Part shown: positions 40,120-46,847 of the stretch, one piece after another
Position numbering within the stretch: the first letter of the stretch is position 1
How the letters are laid out: each line of letters opens with the position of its first letter
IMG/VR virus record: IMGVR_UViG_3300025778_000019
Coordinates: 1 to 51,482 of that record
DNA length: 51,482 bases
From: a virus
Direction: 5' to 3' (one strand)
Position numbers and translations under genes: made by a program
The notes under the pieces: generated by a model
What the model saw: the letters and a program-made list of their open reading frames with translations, nothing else
Told to the model about the DNA's origin: nothing
Databases searched by the model: none

Positions 40120-41307
40120 ATGGCACGACTGGTACGCGGACTCTGGAGACACAAGAACGGCTTCTGGTATTTTTCCCGAATGAGGGACGGGGTTCGCAAG
40201 ACCGTAGCCCTGGAAACCAAGGATGAAAACGAGGCGATTGTGAAAGCCTTGGAGGTTGTCGATGCTCCCGAGTTGGCAATTTCTGGAACCTGGTTGGCAG
40301 AAATCGAGGCCTTTATCGCCTTCAAGCTGAACCGGAACGAGTTCTCCCGCTTCTCCGCTGAAAACAAAAAACTGACCCTGAAGCGCTTCGCAAAGTGGAT
40401 CGGGGAAAATTCCTCCATCTCCAAGGTTGGCAAAAAAGACATCCAGAAATTCTACGATGAGGAGCGCAAGCGCGTTACCCGATCCGGCGAACAAGTAAAG
40501 GAATCCACCGTCCAGGGCTACATGATGTGCCTCCGGAGCTTCTTCTCCTGGCTGCACAAAGAGCGCAAGGCCATTGCGGCCAATCCCGTCGAGGGCATCA
40601 GCATGGCGCGATGGGATTACGGTACCAAGGAAGACTACTGCAAGCCGGAGCTGCGGGATGCGCTGCTCTGCGCTTGGAAGAAGATCCCCGCGGAAGTGAT
40701 GAAGCGAGACCAGGCACGAGAGATAGCTTTTGTTCTCCATTGCGGATTTGAGGCGGGGCTCCGGAGAAACGAGATTATTGAGGCGCGGCCGGCGTGGTTC
40801 AATGCGTCTTCCCGCTCCCTTCGCGTGAGTGCCACAGAAACCTTCAGGCCTAAAGACAGGGAGGCCCGATCCATCCCCCTCACGGATGTCTTCCTTTCCT
40901 TCCTGAAGAAGTACTCCATGGAAGGGGATTTCTGCATTGCTCCCAAGAAGACCCGCGGAAAGTCGCGCTACAGGTACGATTTCATTGTTCCCTTCCGGCG
41001 CTATGTCGATCACGTCGGGTCGGAAATTGGCGAGAGTCTTGACTGGTTGACCCCCCATATCATGCGCCATACCTTCGGCTCCCTTCTCGCTATTGCCGGG
41101 GAGAGCCTGGCAAAGATCAGCGAGTGGATGGGAGACGATCCGCGGGTCACGGAACGGCATTACCTCCATTTCAAGGAAGGGGATGAGGCTATCAACGCTC
41201 TTCATTCTTTTTCCTCGCCTCGAAAGCCGCAGTCTTCAAAGCGTCAAAGCCCTCTAGGCAAATCCGCTTCCAGCAAGCCAGCGCCTCGTCGTAATCGAAA
41301 AGGGTAA
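40120..41307 (+). CDS. int: Tyrosine integrase, full length
   Basis: The protein has 395 residues. The N-terminal region (LVRGLWRHKNGFWYFSRM) looks like an AP2-like arm-binding domain, residues 60-160 are a SAM-like core-binding domain (ENKKLTLKRFAKWIGE; YMMCLRSFFSWLHKE), and the catalytic domain has R near 214 (GLRRNEI), HIMRHTFG near 312 and Y near 348 (ERHYLHF). It catalyses insertion into the host tRNA-Gly. It lies right of attP and is the only plus-strand gene of this region. The C-terminal tail is basic (RKPQSSKRQSPLGKSAS) and its 3' 116 bases overlap an oppositely coded gene. Confidence 0.9.
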   Translation: MARLVRGLWRHKNGFWYFSRMRDGVRKTVALETKDENEAIVKALEVVDAPELAISGTWLAEIEAFIAFKLNRNEFSRFSAENKKLTLKRFAKWIGENSSISKVGKKDIQKFYDEERKRVTRSGEQVKESTVQGYMMCLRSFFSWLHKERKAIAANPVEGISMARWDYGTKEDYCKPELRDALLCAWKKIPAEVMKRDQAREIAFVLHCGFEAGLRRNEIIEARPAWFNASSRSLRVSATETFRPKDREARSIPLTDVFLSFLKKYSMEGDFCIAPKKTRGKSRYRYDFIVPFRRYVDHVGSEIGESLDWLTPHIMRHTFGSLLAIAGESLAKISEWMGDDPRVTERHYLHFKEGDEAINALHSFSSPRKPQSSKRQSPLGKSASSKPAPRRNRKG

Positions 41308-41446
41308 GGCGGTTTCCCTGGATCTTGGGGCAAAGCCAACCGGCTTTCCTGGAGTAGTCGAGCATCTGGGGGCCTCCCAGGATGGCTTCGGCTTCCTCGA
41401 TCCCGATGGCTCCGCGCCTTTCGCGCATGATGACGGAGTGCTTCAT
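41192..41446 (-). CDS. Small winged-helix-like protein (possible excisionase)
   Basis: The protein has 84 residues. IGIEEAEAILGGPQMLDYSRKAGWLCPKIQGNRLTLFDY resembles the MerR/AlpA-type winged helix of excisionases: helix-turn-helix, Gly-Trp-Leu and a wing. The end overlaps the integrase gene tail by 116 bases in opposite direction. Such a protein beside integrase often directs excision. The start overlaps the stop of nothing upstream except the RuvC-like gene (ATGA at 41443-41446). Assignment from pattern only. Confidence 0.5.
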   Translation of the reverse strand: MKHSVIMRERRGAIGIEEAEAILGGPQMLDYSRKAGWLCPKIQGNRLTLFDYDEALACWKRICLEGFDALKTAAFEARKKNEER

Positions 41447-41931
41447 AGAAGGTGCAGGCGGGTAAATTCAGCGATGAGCGCGGCGTCGATCAGTCCATCG
41501 TGGGGTTTCGTGCAGCGGGGGGACGCCAGGAAGGATTCCTGGGGCCAAAGCTCGCGCGCCTTGGTGAGGGCGAGGGCCTTGGTGTCGCCGGCCTTGCCTG
41601 GGATCATCTTCTTCTGCCAGGAAACCGGCGTAATCCGATGGATCGGCAGCCCCTTGACCTGGCAAAGGGCTCGAAGGGCGTGGAATGATCCGGACATGGA
41701 TGCCGCGGCGCTTGCGCTCTTGGATCCGCCTGGCTCCTCGATGGTGACGACAAGCTCCTCCGGGTCGATATATTCCCAGGTCGTCCGGATGAATTCCCAG
41801 ATTGCAAAGACATTCAGCTCGTTCCCTTTTCGGGACTTCTGAATGGGCATGACGCTCATGGGTCCGAGTTGTCCGTCGTCGGTCATGAAGACCAGGGCGC
41901 CGGAGATGCCGTTGTCGATTCCCAGGATCAT
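41443..41931 (-). CDS. RuvC-like Holliday junction resolvase
   Basis: The protein has 162 residues. The RNase H-like fold is indicated by MILGIDNGISGALVF with D6, then VVTIEEP with its Glu near 63, and the C-terminal DGLIDAALIAEF with two acidic residues. Length fits phage RuvC-type enzymes. It resolves branched DNA before packaging. Coupled by ATGA to its neighbours, in the recombination module with RecT and the nuclease. Confidence 0.75.
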   Translation of the reverse strand: MILGIDNGISGALVFMTDDGQLGPMSVMPIQKSRKGNELNVFAIWEFIRTTWEYIDPEELVVTIEEPGGSKSASAAASMSGSFHALRALCQVKGLPIHRITPVSWQKKMIPGKAGDTKALALTKARELWPQESFLASPRCTKPHDGLIDAALIAEFTRLHLL

Positions 41932-43082
41932 TGCAGGGAGAGGGGAGCTGATTTCCTGGATAGGGAGGGGGCCTTGGGCTTCACGACGCTGACCGGCTCC
42001 AGGGCCGATTTCAGAAGCGCCTTGGCTTCCTTCTCGGTGATGTCCTTGGTCGTCCGGATGACCTTCGTGAGGTCTTCATTGGTGAGCGGCCGGCGGATCT
42101 TGTGAGGAGGAAGCCCCATGTCTTCCAGGATCAGGAGGGCGCGCTCGTTGTCGGTGATGGTTGTCGTCGATCCGGCATTTCCTCTGACGTAGTTGGTCAT
42201 GCCTCCGGCCTCCATGCGCTTCAGGATCTCTTCTTTGGCTGTATCCTCGATCATCCCGGCAAACTTGATTGCCACGAAAACCTGATCGAGTTGTTCATCG
42301 GTCAGCGCCGACAGCTTCTCCACGAAAAGCTCCTTGGGATCCTTGGAAAATTCCTCCAGGACTGCGTACTTGGCGCGGTAGGCATCGCATTGGAGTTTGG
42401 CCTTACACCACTTGCATTGCTCCTCTCCGGCGATCCTGGGAGCATCCTTCCGCGGGGATCCGTCCTCATTGTGGGCTCCGTCGTAGATCCGGATGATCAG
42501 CTCCTTTGCGGCCTTGATAGAAGCGCGATCGTAGCGGGCAATCGAAACGCGCTGCTCCTTGGAGAGCCTGGGCTGGTTCACCGCAACAAACAGTTGGTCC
42601 ACGTCCCAGATTTCACCGAGCATGACGGCGTAGCTCATGAGCTGCCTGTTCTCTTGTGCATTGTTGACCGGAGAGCGCCCGAATTTCTTGTCGATGATGA
42701 CGATGGCACCCTGGTTGTAATAATGACGCTGAAGGTCATAGTGGCCGACAAACAGGGTTTTGAATCCTCTCCTGAACCAGCGCTCGATTTCGCGCTCTTC
42801 ATTGTAAGGCTCATCGGCCGGAAGCTGTAATTCCTGGAGGACCGTATCAAAGATTTCCTGGTCTAGGCGTTCGGCCAGCTCCAGGGTCTCGCGCTGCTCC
42901 TCGGTGAGGGCGGAGCGGTCGAGGGACTTATCCCCGTCCATCTCGTGAAGCATGGTTCCCTCTTCGCTGAAAGGATTGGGGGTATCTGGGATTCCCTCCT
43001 CGGCGGCCGCCGATCCAGGGCAAAGCTCCCGTTGGCGAAGGTTGGAGGAGCTGGTTAGGGTTCGGATGATGGTCTCGCTCAT
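41928..43082 (-). CDS. PD-(D/E)XK nuclease (DUF2800-like, RecE/Cas4-type partner of RecT)
   Basis: The protein has 384 residues from ATG 43082 (MSETIIRTLTSSSNLRQRELCPGS). It has SSSNLRQRELCPG near the start, EGTMLHE (acidic/His), then IVIIDKKFG with D-x-K in the nuclease core, QENRQLMSYAVML (Q..Y motif) and CKWCKAKLQC (iron-sulphur-type Cys). This pattern suits the Cas4-like nucleases often paired with RecT. The C-terminal 80 residues are an extension. A longer frame starting at 43337 lacks homology and is rejected. Confidence 0.7.
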   Translation of the reverse strand: MSETIIRTLTSSSNLRQRELCPGSAAAEEGIPDTPNPFSEEGTMLHEMDGDKSLDRSALTEEQRETLELAERLDQEIFDTVLQELQLPADEPYNEEREIERWFRRGFKTLFVGHYDLQRHYYNQGAIVIIDKKFGRSPVNNAQENRQLMSYAVMLGEIWDVDQLFVAVNQPRLSKEQRVSIARYDRASIKAAKELIIRIYDGAHNEDGSPRKDAPRIAGEEQCKWCKAKLQCDAYRAKYAVLEEFSKDPKELFVEKLSALTDEQLDQVFVAIKFAGMIEDTAKEEILKRMEAGGMTNYVRGNAGSTTTITDNERALLILEDMGLPPHKIRRPLTNEDLTKVIRTTKDITEKEAKALLKSALEPVSVVKPKAPSLSRKSAPLSLQ

Positions 43083-43276
43083 TGTGTGGGTTGTTTGGAT
43101 TTCTTGAATTTGAGGTAGGATTCCTCGGCCTGTTTCACGTCTTCCTGGAAGGCCTCGACTACCAGGCTCCGGATTTCCTCTCGGGACATGACGTTTGGCT
43201 TTCCGTAAAGGAAGGAGAGGGCCTTGATCTGGCGTTTGGTTAGGTGGATTTCCACCTTGATCGTCTCGGCGTTCAT
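43079..43276 (-). CDS. Small hypothetical protein
   Basis: The protein has 65 residues (MNAETIKVEIHLTKRQIKALSF, then SREEIRSLVVEAFQEDVKQAEE and KFKKSKQPTQ). The pattern of a short strand then two helices resembles ribbon-helix-helix or similar DNA-binding folds, but this is weak. ATGA-coupled at both ends. Confidence 0.5.
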   Translation of the reverse strand: MNAETIKVEIHLTKRQIKALSFLYGKPNVMSREEIRSLVVEAFQEDVKQAEESYLKFKKSKQPTQ

Positions 43277-43605
43277 ACCGTGACCCCCAGTTCCATCGCG
43301 CAAAGGAGGCGGAACCGGCGCTTCTCCTCTCCGACAAGATCCTCTCCTTCGGCCGCGCGCGCGGCGATTTGTTGCTCTGTCCAGGTGTAGCGCTGCCAAT
43401 GCCGCTGAATGCTTTCCCAGAGTTGCTTCGCCAGGGAATCGCGCTCTTGGTTTAGGCCCTTCTCAAAGGCCTCGATTTCCCTCTGTGTGCGCTCTTCTTC
43501 ACGTTCGAGGTCTGCGATCTCATCCCGGAGGTCTTCAATATCGAATCCGATTTCCTCGATCCTCTTTTTTGCTTCGTTGAGTTCTGCGATTGTACTGATT
43601 TTCAT
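43273..43605 (-). CDS. Coiled-coil hypothetical protein
   Basis: The protein has 110 residues. Residues 5-65 form a continuous heptad coil (ELNEAKKRIEEIGFDIEDLRD, EREEERTQREIEAFEKGL), then a Trp-rich segment (LWESIQRHWQRYTW) and a short basic end. The leader TCACCAGTCT has no ribosome site. Position within the recombination module suggests an accessory role; nothing specific. Confidence 0.55.
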   Translation of the reverse strand: MKISTIAELNEAKKRIEEIGFDIEDLRDEIADLEREEERTQREIEAFEKGLNQERDSLAKQLWESIQRHWQRYTWTEQQIAARAAEGEDLVGEEKRRFRLLCAMELGVTV

Positions 43606-43623
43606 AGACTGGTGATTTGACGG

Positions 43624-43806
43624 TTACTTGATTGATTTCCTCCCATCGGCGACTGCCGCGGGCGCTGATTGGATGATGAAGTTCCGGAGCTTCCCCTCGA
43701 TGTTTCGGAGGTAGCTCTTCCTGACAAAGGTGGCCGGGATCCCGTATTCCTTGCAGGATTCCAGGGCCAACTTCCTGGCGGCCTTGTAATTCAAGAGGCG
43801 GTTCAT
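43624..43806 (-). CDS. Small basic hypothetical protein
   Basis: The protein has 60 residues (MNRLLNYKAARKLALESCKEY, GIPATFVRKSYLRNIEGKLRNF). Helical and basic, so nucleic-acid binding is plausible. ATGA-coupled to the metallopeptidase-like gene. Confidence 0.45.
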   Translation of the reverse strand: MNRLLNYKAARKLALESCKEYGIPATFVRKSYLRNIEGKLRNFIIQSAPAAVADGRKSIK

Positions 43807-44297
43807 TCTGTTTGGCCCCCGCTCATGGCGAGGCGTAGCTGGCGCATTTCCAGGGAGGTTTCCCTGTGACGGGCGATGATCGAGTCGTACATCCGGATCA
43901 CGCGGTCATGGGGGCGCATCTTCAGGACCGGACGGTTCAGGTCGTCGAAGATGAAGGATCCATCCTTGTCTCGCTTTACCTCGAAGTGTTCGAGCTGATG
44001 GTCGATCAGGGCCTCCTTGTGAGCGTCCGTCATGGCTGACCACTCATCGCCGTCCAGGACGATTTCGCAGTCTCCCATACCCTTCACTCGGTCCTTGAGT
44101 GAAAGGATCTTGGATGTTCCCAGGATGCGGTGCCCCTCTTTGGAGAGGGCCGGCGCTTCCTTTTCTGGGTCACGGAATGCCAGGAGGATGTCCACCTTGG
44201 CGTCGGCGCTATCCAGGTCGGGATGCCAGCGCTGGATGATCTCCCTACATAGTTCGACTAATGGCTCCGGGGCCATGCTGTAGGTAGTTCCGCTCAT
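43803..44297 (-). CDS. Phage metallopeptidase-like protein with altered HExxH
   Basis: The protein has 164 residues. The layout matches phage metallopeptidase family proteins as I remember them: EPLVELCREIIQRWHPDLDSA, then ILGTSKILSLKDRV, EIVLDGDEWSAMTDAHKEALIDH and the closing RPHDRVIRMYDSII. The zinc motif would be HQLEH (near residue 108), with Gln in place of the catalytic Glu, so catalysis may be lost or altered. Coupled by ATGA to a 56-residue gene and to the following gene. Confidence 0.55.
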   Translation of the reverse strand: MSGTTYSMAPEPLVELCREIIQRWHPDLDSADAKVDILLAFRDPEKEAPALSKEGHRILGTSKILSLKDRVKGMGDCEIVLDGDEWSAMTDAHKEALIDHQLEHFEVKRDKDGSFIFDDLNRPVLKMRPHDRVIRMYDSIIARHRETSLEMRQLRLAMSGGQTE

Positions 44298-44464
44298 TGT
44301 TCTGAAATCGGCTCCCGGTTGGACTCCTCCTCGATGTCTCCAAAGACACCTTCAACATCGAGGGCGATTGCCGGCGTGTTGGAGTCGTCGAAACGGCGCA
44401 AGTAAATCGGCTCGTCGGCTTGCCCCCCTTGGGGGTGGCGCGTGATGGCGATTGTGTATTCCAT
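44294..44464 (-). CDS. Small hypothetical protein (56 residues)
   Basis: MEYTIAITRHPQGGQADEP, IYLRRFDDSNTPAIALDVEG, then an acidic end. The ATG lies one base after copy 7 of the palindromic element, and the TGA overlaps the metallopeptidase-like start (ATGA). If the element is a promoter, transcription would begin inside this gene, so either this frame is read from an upstream promoter or the element acts as an operator. Confidence 0.45.
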   Translation of the reverse strand: MEYTIAITRHPQGGQADEPIYLRRFDDSNTPAIALDVEGVFGDIEEESNREPISEQ

Positions 44465-44465
44465 G

Positions 44466-44483
44466 GCAGCGATTCGCTGTCAG
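44466..44483 (-). promoter_or_regulatory. 18-bp palindromic element, copy 7
   Basis: On the minus strand this reads CTGACAGCGAATCGCTGC, one base after the RecT stop (44485) and one base before the ATG at 44464. No usual -10 to start spacing is possible for that ATG. It favours an operator role at this copy. Confidence 0.65.
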
Positions 44484-44484
44484 A

Positions 44485-45543
44485 TTAGGCAAGCGCCTTC
44501 TCGATTTCCCCCCAGTATTCCAGGATGGATTTCTTGGCCTGCTCGGTGAGACTGTCGAGCCCCTGGCCCTGCTTGATCCATTTTTCGGCGACACAGAGGG
44601 CAACCAGGTCTTTCTCCTCGCGGTTAATCTCGGCCAGCTTTGCCATGATGATTTCGAGGTCGCTATTCCGCGGGGCCTCGGCCTGCTCCTCCTGGACAAA
44701 CTCCACGTCAACGGCGGGGGCTTCTTCCTGGGGCTCTTCCTTTGCGGCCTTCTTGCGCTCCTTCTTGGGTGCGGTGGGTTTCTCCTCTTCAGCGGGAGCG
44801 GCCAGGGCGGGAAGGGGTTCCTCATGTTTGGTGGCCGGCGCTGCGCTAGAGATGGTAATGGATTGAAGTTCCGGATCATGGGAGATGCGGTCGTGGGTCT
44901 CCGGAGAAAGGTCCGCCAGTTTCAGGAGGCGCTTAATGACCGTCTTCTTCGCCATTTCCGAGTAATCGGTCTGCCATGGGCCGGCGTCCGGCGATTGGCT
45001 GCGTCGGCGGATGGCTTCAATCTCCTCCTTTGCCATGAAGTCAAAATCATTGTTGCCGTCCTTGTAGGCGATGACAGCGTAGACTCCGATGAATTCCCCG
45101 CGTGGGGCGCGGATGTTTACCTCATGGATGAGGTCGCGGTGGAGGCCCTTCTTGATCTCGAAGGTGTCGTTTTCGTGAACCGGCTCCGCGTAGATGCTGG
45201 AAACATTCTCGTTCTGGCGGACCAGGCGGACCAGGCCCTTGTAGTCGGGCTGGAACTGGGCCTCCATCTTGCCGGTGCGCTTATTCCAGCGGGGGATCAG
45301 GTGGCCGTTGCGGCCGTCCGGGGCGATTCCCATCTGGGCGGCGGTGAGCATGGCCGTCAAGAATGAGGCCTGATCGCATTCCATCAGCTTCGGGTTGCGA
45401 TTGAGGGCCGTTCTGACGATGACGGTGAACTGGTCGGGGGAGTAGGCCCTGGGGAGGGCGCTCACGAGTTGTTCGCGGATTTTGTCGCTCTGAATGATCA
45501 GGCGAAGGTCGGCGGATTCACGGGTTGCGAGTTGGGTGGACAT
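44485..45543 (-). CDS. recT: RecT-family single-strand annealing protein
   Basis: The protein has 352 residues. The RecT core occupies residues 30-235: SALPRAYSPDQFTVIVRTALNRNPKL, then SFLTAMLTAAQMGIAPDGRNGHLIPR, FQPDYKGLVRLVRQNEN and WQTDYSEMAKKTVIKRLLKL. The tail is Pro/Lys/Glu-rich and variable, as in many RecT proteins, with a C-terminal helix. It anneals complementary strands for recombination and replication restart, with the nuclease at 41928 as likely partner. The ATG at 45543 follows an A/C-rich leader with no ribosome site. Confidence 0.85.
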   Translation of the reverse strand: MSTQLATRESADLRLIIQSDKIREQLVSALPRAYSPDQFTVIVRTALNRNPKLMECDQASFLTAMLTAAQMGIAPDGRNGHLIPRWNKRTGKMEAQFQPDYKGLVRLVRQNENVSSIYAEPVHENDTFEIKKGLHRDLIHEVNIRAPRGEFIGVYAVIAYKDGNNDFDFMAKEEIEAIRRRSQSPDAGPWQTDYSEMAKKTVIKRLLKLADLSPETHDRISHDPELQSITISSAAPATKHEEPLPALAAPAEEEKPTAPKKERKKAAKEEPQEEAPAVDVEFVQEEQAEAPRNSDLEIIMAKLAEINREEKDLVALCVAEKWIKQGQGLDSLTEQAKKSILEYWGEIEKALA

Positions 45544-45566
45544 ATTGGGGACGAGTTTGGGTTGGT

Positions 45567-45797
45567 TTATACTGATACGGGGTAGTGAAGAGGGGTTAGG
45601 ATCCGGCCGTGTTCGGCGCGCTCCTGGCGGCGGCGGGCTGCCTGGGCATTGCCCTGGAGGGATCCCTTTTGCATGGCGGAGAGCTTGGCTGAGATACGCT
45701 TTTTGAGTTTGAGGCGTCGGAAAACGCGATCCATGCGTTCCTTTCGGGTGGAATAGACGCCGCGTTTGCGTGCGTTCAGGAATTCGTAGAGTTCCAT
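45567..45797 (-). CDS. Very basic small protein
   Basis: The protein has 76 residues from ATG 45797 (MELYEFLNARKRGVYS), which overlaps the TAA of the previous gene (TAATG). It is strongly basic (RRLKLKKRISAKLSAMQKG, NAQAARRRQER), like nucleic-acid-binding proteins. A longer upstream frame is rejected. Function unknown. Confidence 0.5.
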   Translation of the reverse strand: MELYEFLNARKRGVYSTRKERMDRVFRRLKLKKRISAKLSAMQKGSLQGNAQAARRRQERAEHGRILTPLHYPVSV

Positions 45798-45904
45798 TAT
45801 TCGTCGTCGTTTTCGGGCTTCGTGAATGCGACGGCCGAGAGCCGGCCGATTAGGAAGGCGCACAGGCAGGCGCCAAGGACGAGGATGAATTGGGATAGGT
45901 TCAT
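45797..45904 (-). CDS. Tiny membrane protein (35 residues)
   Basis: MNLSQFILVLGACLCAFLIG, then RLSAVAFTKPENDDE: one hydrophobic helix with an acidic cytoplasmic tail. The ATG overlaps the stop of the previous gene (CATGA). No known family; small phage membrane peptides often affect host growth or superinfection. Confidence 0.45.
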   Translation of the reverse strand: MNLSQFILVLGACLCAFLIGRLSAVAFTKPENDDE

Positions 45905-46116
45905 GCGTTTTCTTTGGTTAGGGGTGTTAACGAGGGTGATTGGGCGGCTGCGGCCGACTTCTTCATGTCGTGCGCGTTTTTGAGGGCGATGTAGCGAAGG
46001 CCGAGGGAGAAGACATCCTCTGTCGTGAGTCCGCATGATTCGCGTAGCTCCTGGAGGAGTTTGCGGGTTCCGCGGGGCGCGAGGATGGTGATGGAATCGA
46101 GTCCTGGGGTTTTCAT
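45901..46116 (-). CDS. Small helical protein
   Basis: The protein has 71 residues from ATG 46116 (MKTPGLDSITILAPRGTRKLLQEL, then RESCGLTTEDVFSLGLRYIALK). The fold resembles a ribbon-helix-helix or short helix-turn-helix protein; its place directly after the RHH repressor candidate supports a regulatory role. Coupled by ATGA to both sides. Confidence 0.5.
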   Translation of the reverse strand: MKTPGLDSITILAPRGTRKLLQELRESCGLTTEDVFSLGLRYIALKNAHDMKKSAAAAQSPSLTPLTKENA

Positions 46117-46286
46117 AGATCGGCGGCCTTTTTGGCGCGTTGGGAGGTGCGCTGTTGGGATTTGACCGCCTTCCTCATCAGGTCGCGCATGAACCGAGAG
46201 AACGAGACATCGTTTTTGAAGGCTATCTTCTGACATTCCTTGACCAGCTTTGGGTCGAGCGTGAGGGAGGTTTTGCAATAGGGCAT
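46113..46286 (-). CDS. Ribbon-helix-helix regulator (57 residues), leftward arm of switch
   Basis: MPYCKTSLTLDPKLVKECQK, then IAFKNDVSFSRFMRDLMRKAV is a CopG/Arc-type ribbon-helix-helix: a short strand (KTSLTL) and two helices with SFSRFMRDLM. The tail is basic. It is transcribed away from a second RHH gene, with shared operators between. Likely a DNA-binding repressor of the early or lysogeny control region. Coupled by ATGA to the next gene. Confidence 0.65.
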   Translation of the reverse strand: MPYCKTSLTLDPKLVKECQKIAFKNDVSFSRFMRDLMRKAVKSQQRTSQRAKKAADL

Positions 46287-46371
46287 TTGCGTATCTTTTC
46301 GTCGCTACCGAGTAAATACCGCAAATATACCGCAGACAAGAAGAAAAAAGCGGTTGCGTATCTTTGCGGTA
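46287..46371. promoter_or_regulatory. Divergent operator region between two RHH genes
   Basis: Direct repeats TTGCGTATCTTT at 46287-46298 and 46354-46365 flank half-sites TACCGCA at 46317-46323 and 46328-46334 (11 bp apart, one helical turn) and the inverted TGCGGTA at 46365-46371. A plus-strand -35 TTGCGT (46354) with TACTCT 17 bases on can serve the rightward gene. This is the expected layout of a switch bound by RHH dimers. Confidence 0.65.
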
Positions 46372-46388
46372 TGTTTTACTCTTTAACC

Positions 46389-46622
46389 ATGGCGACAAAG
46401 ACATCCATTCTTGTGGAAGATGATGTCTGGAAGGCGTTCCAAGCCTATGCCCGCAAGCAGGGGCGCAGCGCTTCGAAACAAATGGAATGGCTGATGCGGG
46501 AGGCGATTGCCTCCCAAGGGGTGAGCGAAAAAGTCGTCACCATCCTAGCGGACTCGAATGCCCCCGTTGTAATGCAATCAAACACGACCTCCAAAGCAAC
46601 CCGCAAAAGATCATCTGGCTAG
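46389..46622 (+). CDS. Ribbon-helix-helix regulator (77 residues), rightward arm of switch
   Basis: ATKTSILVEDDVWKAFQAY, then ARKQGRSASKQMEWLMREAIA is an RHH fold (strand TSILV, two helices with RSASKQMEWLM). The start chosen is ATG 46389; ATG 46371 would add six residues and reach into the operator. The C-terminus is a disordered Ser/Thr/Lys tail. With the leftward RHH gene it likely forms a bistable or feedback pair controlling lysogeny or early expression. Confidence 0.65.
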   Translation: MATKTSILVEDDVWKAFQAYARKQGRSASKQMEWLMREAIASQGVSEKVVTILADSNAPVVMQSNTTSKATRKRSSG

Positions 46623-46632
46623 GCGACTACCT

Positions 46633-46845
46633 ATGAAAAAAGCTTGCTTCATTCTCGGTTGGGCGTGGATCGGCCTGTTATCGTTTGTAGTGGTCTCCGG
46701 CCTGCTAGCGATTCTCTTCACCCAAGGGGTTAATTCTTTTTGGCGCATCGCCTCCCCGTGGAATCTCTGCCAATGGATCCTCACCGGGATCTTGGCTCTT
46801 CCTGGCGTCCTTCTTGTGATGTGGGGCAAGCCAAACCAACACTAG
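46633..46845 (+). CDS. Small two-pass membrane protein
   Basis: The protein has 70 residues. Two hydrophobic helices: ACFILGWAWIGLLSFVVVSGL near the start and WILTGILALPGVLLVMWG near the end, joined by a short loop with SFWRIASPWNLC. Just downstream of the RHH gene in the rightward unit, so possibly a superinfection-exclusion or lysogenic-conversion protein. No ribosome site is obvious. Confidence 0.55.
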   Translation: MKKACFILGWAWIGLLSFVVVSGLLAILFTQGVNSFWRIASPWNLCQWILTGILALPGVLLVMWGKPNQH

Positions 46846-46847
46846 CC

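Noticed and set aside
39889-41205. A long minus-strand frame through attP and integrase
   Set aside because: It is the mirror of the integrase gene and would read through the tRNA fragment; no family pattern.
41928-43337. Nuclease gene started 85 residues earlier
   Set aside because: The extra part overlaps two coupled genes in another frame and has no similarity to the family; ATG 43082 fits.
703-44483. The repeated element as a CRISPR array or transposon end
   Set aside because: Copies are single, kilobases apart, at gene junctions, with no spacers, no target duplications and no transposase.
46113-46622. The RHH pair as a toxin-antitoxin system
   Set aside because: No toxin-like partner gene is adjacent; both divergent genes look like DNA-binding proteins, so a control switch fits better.
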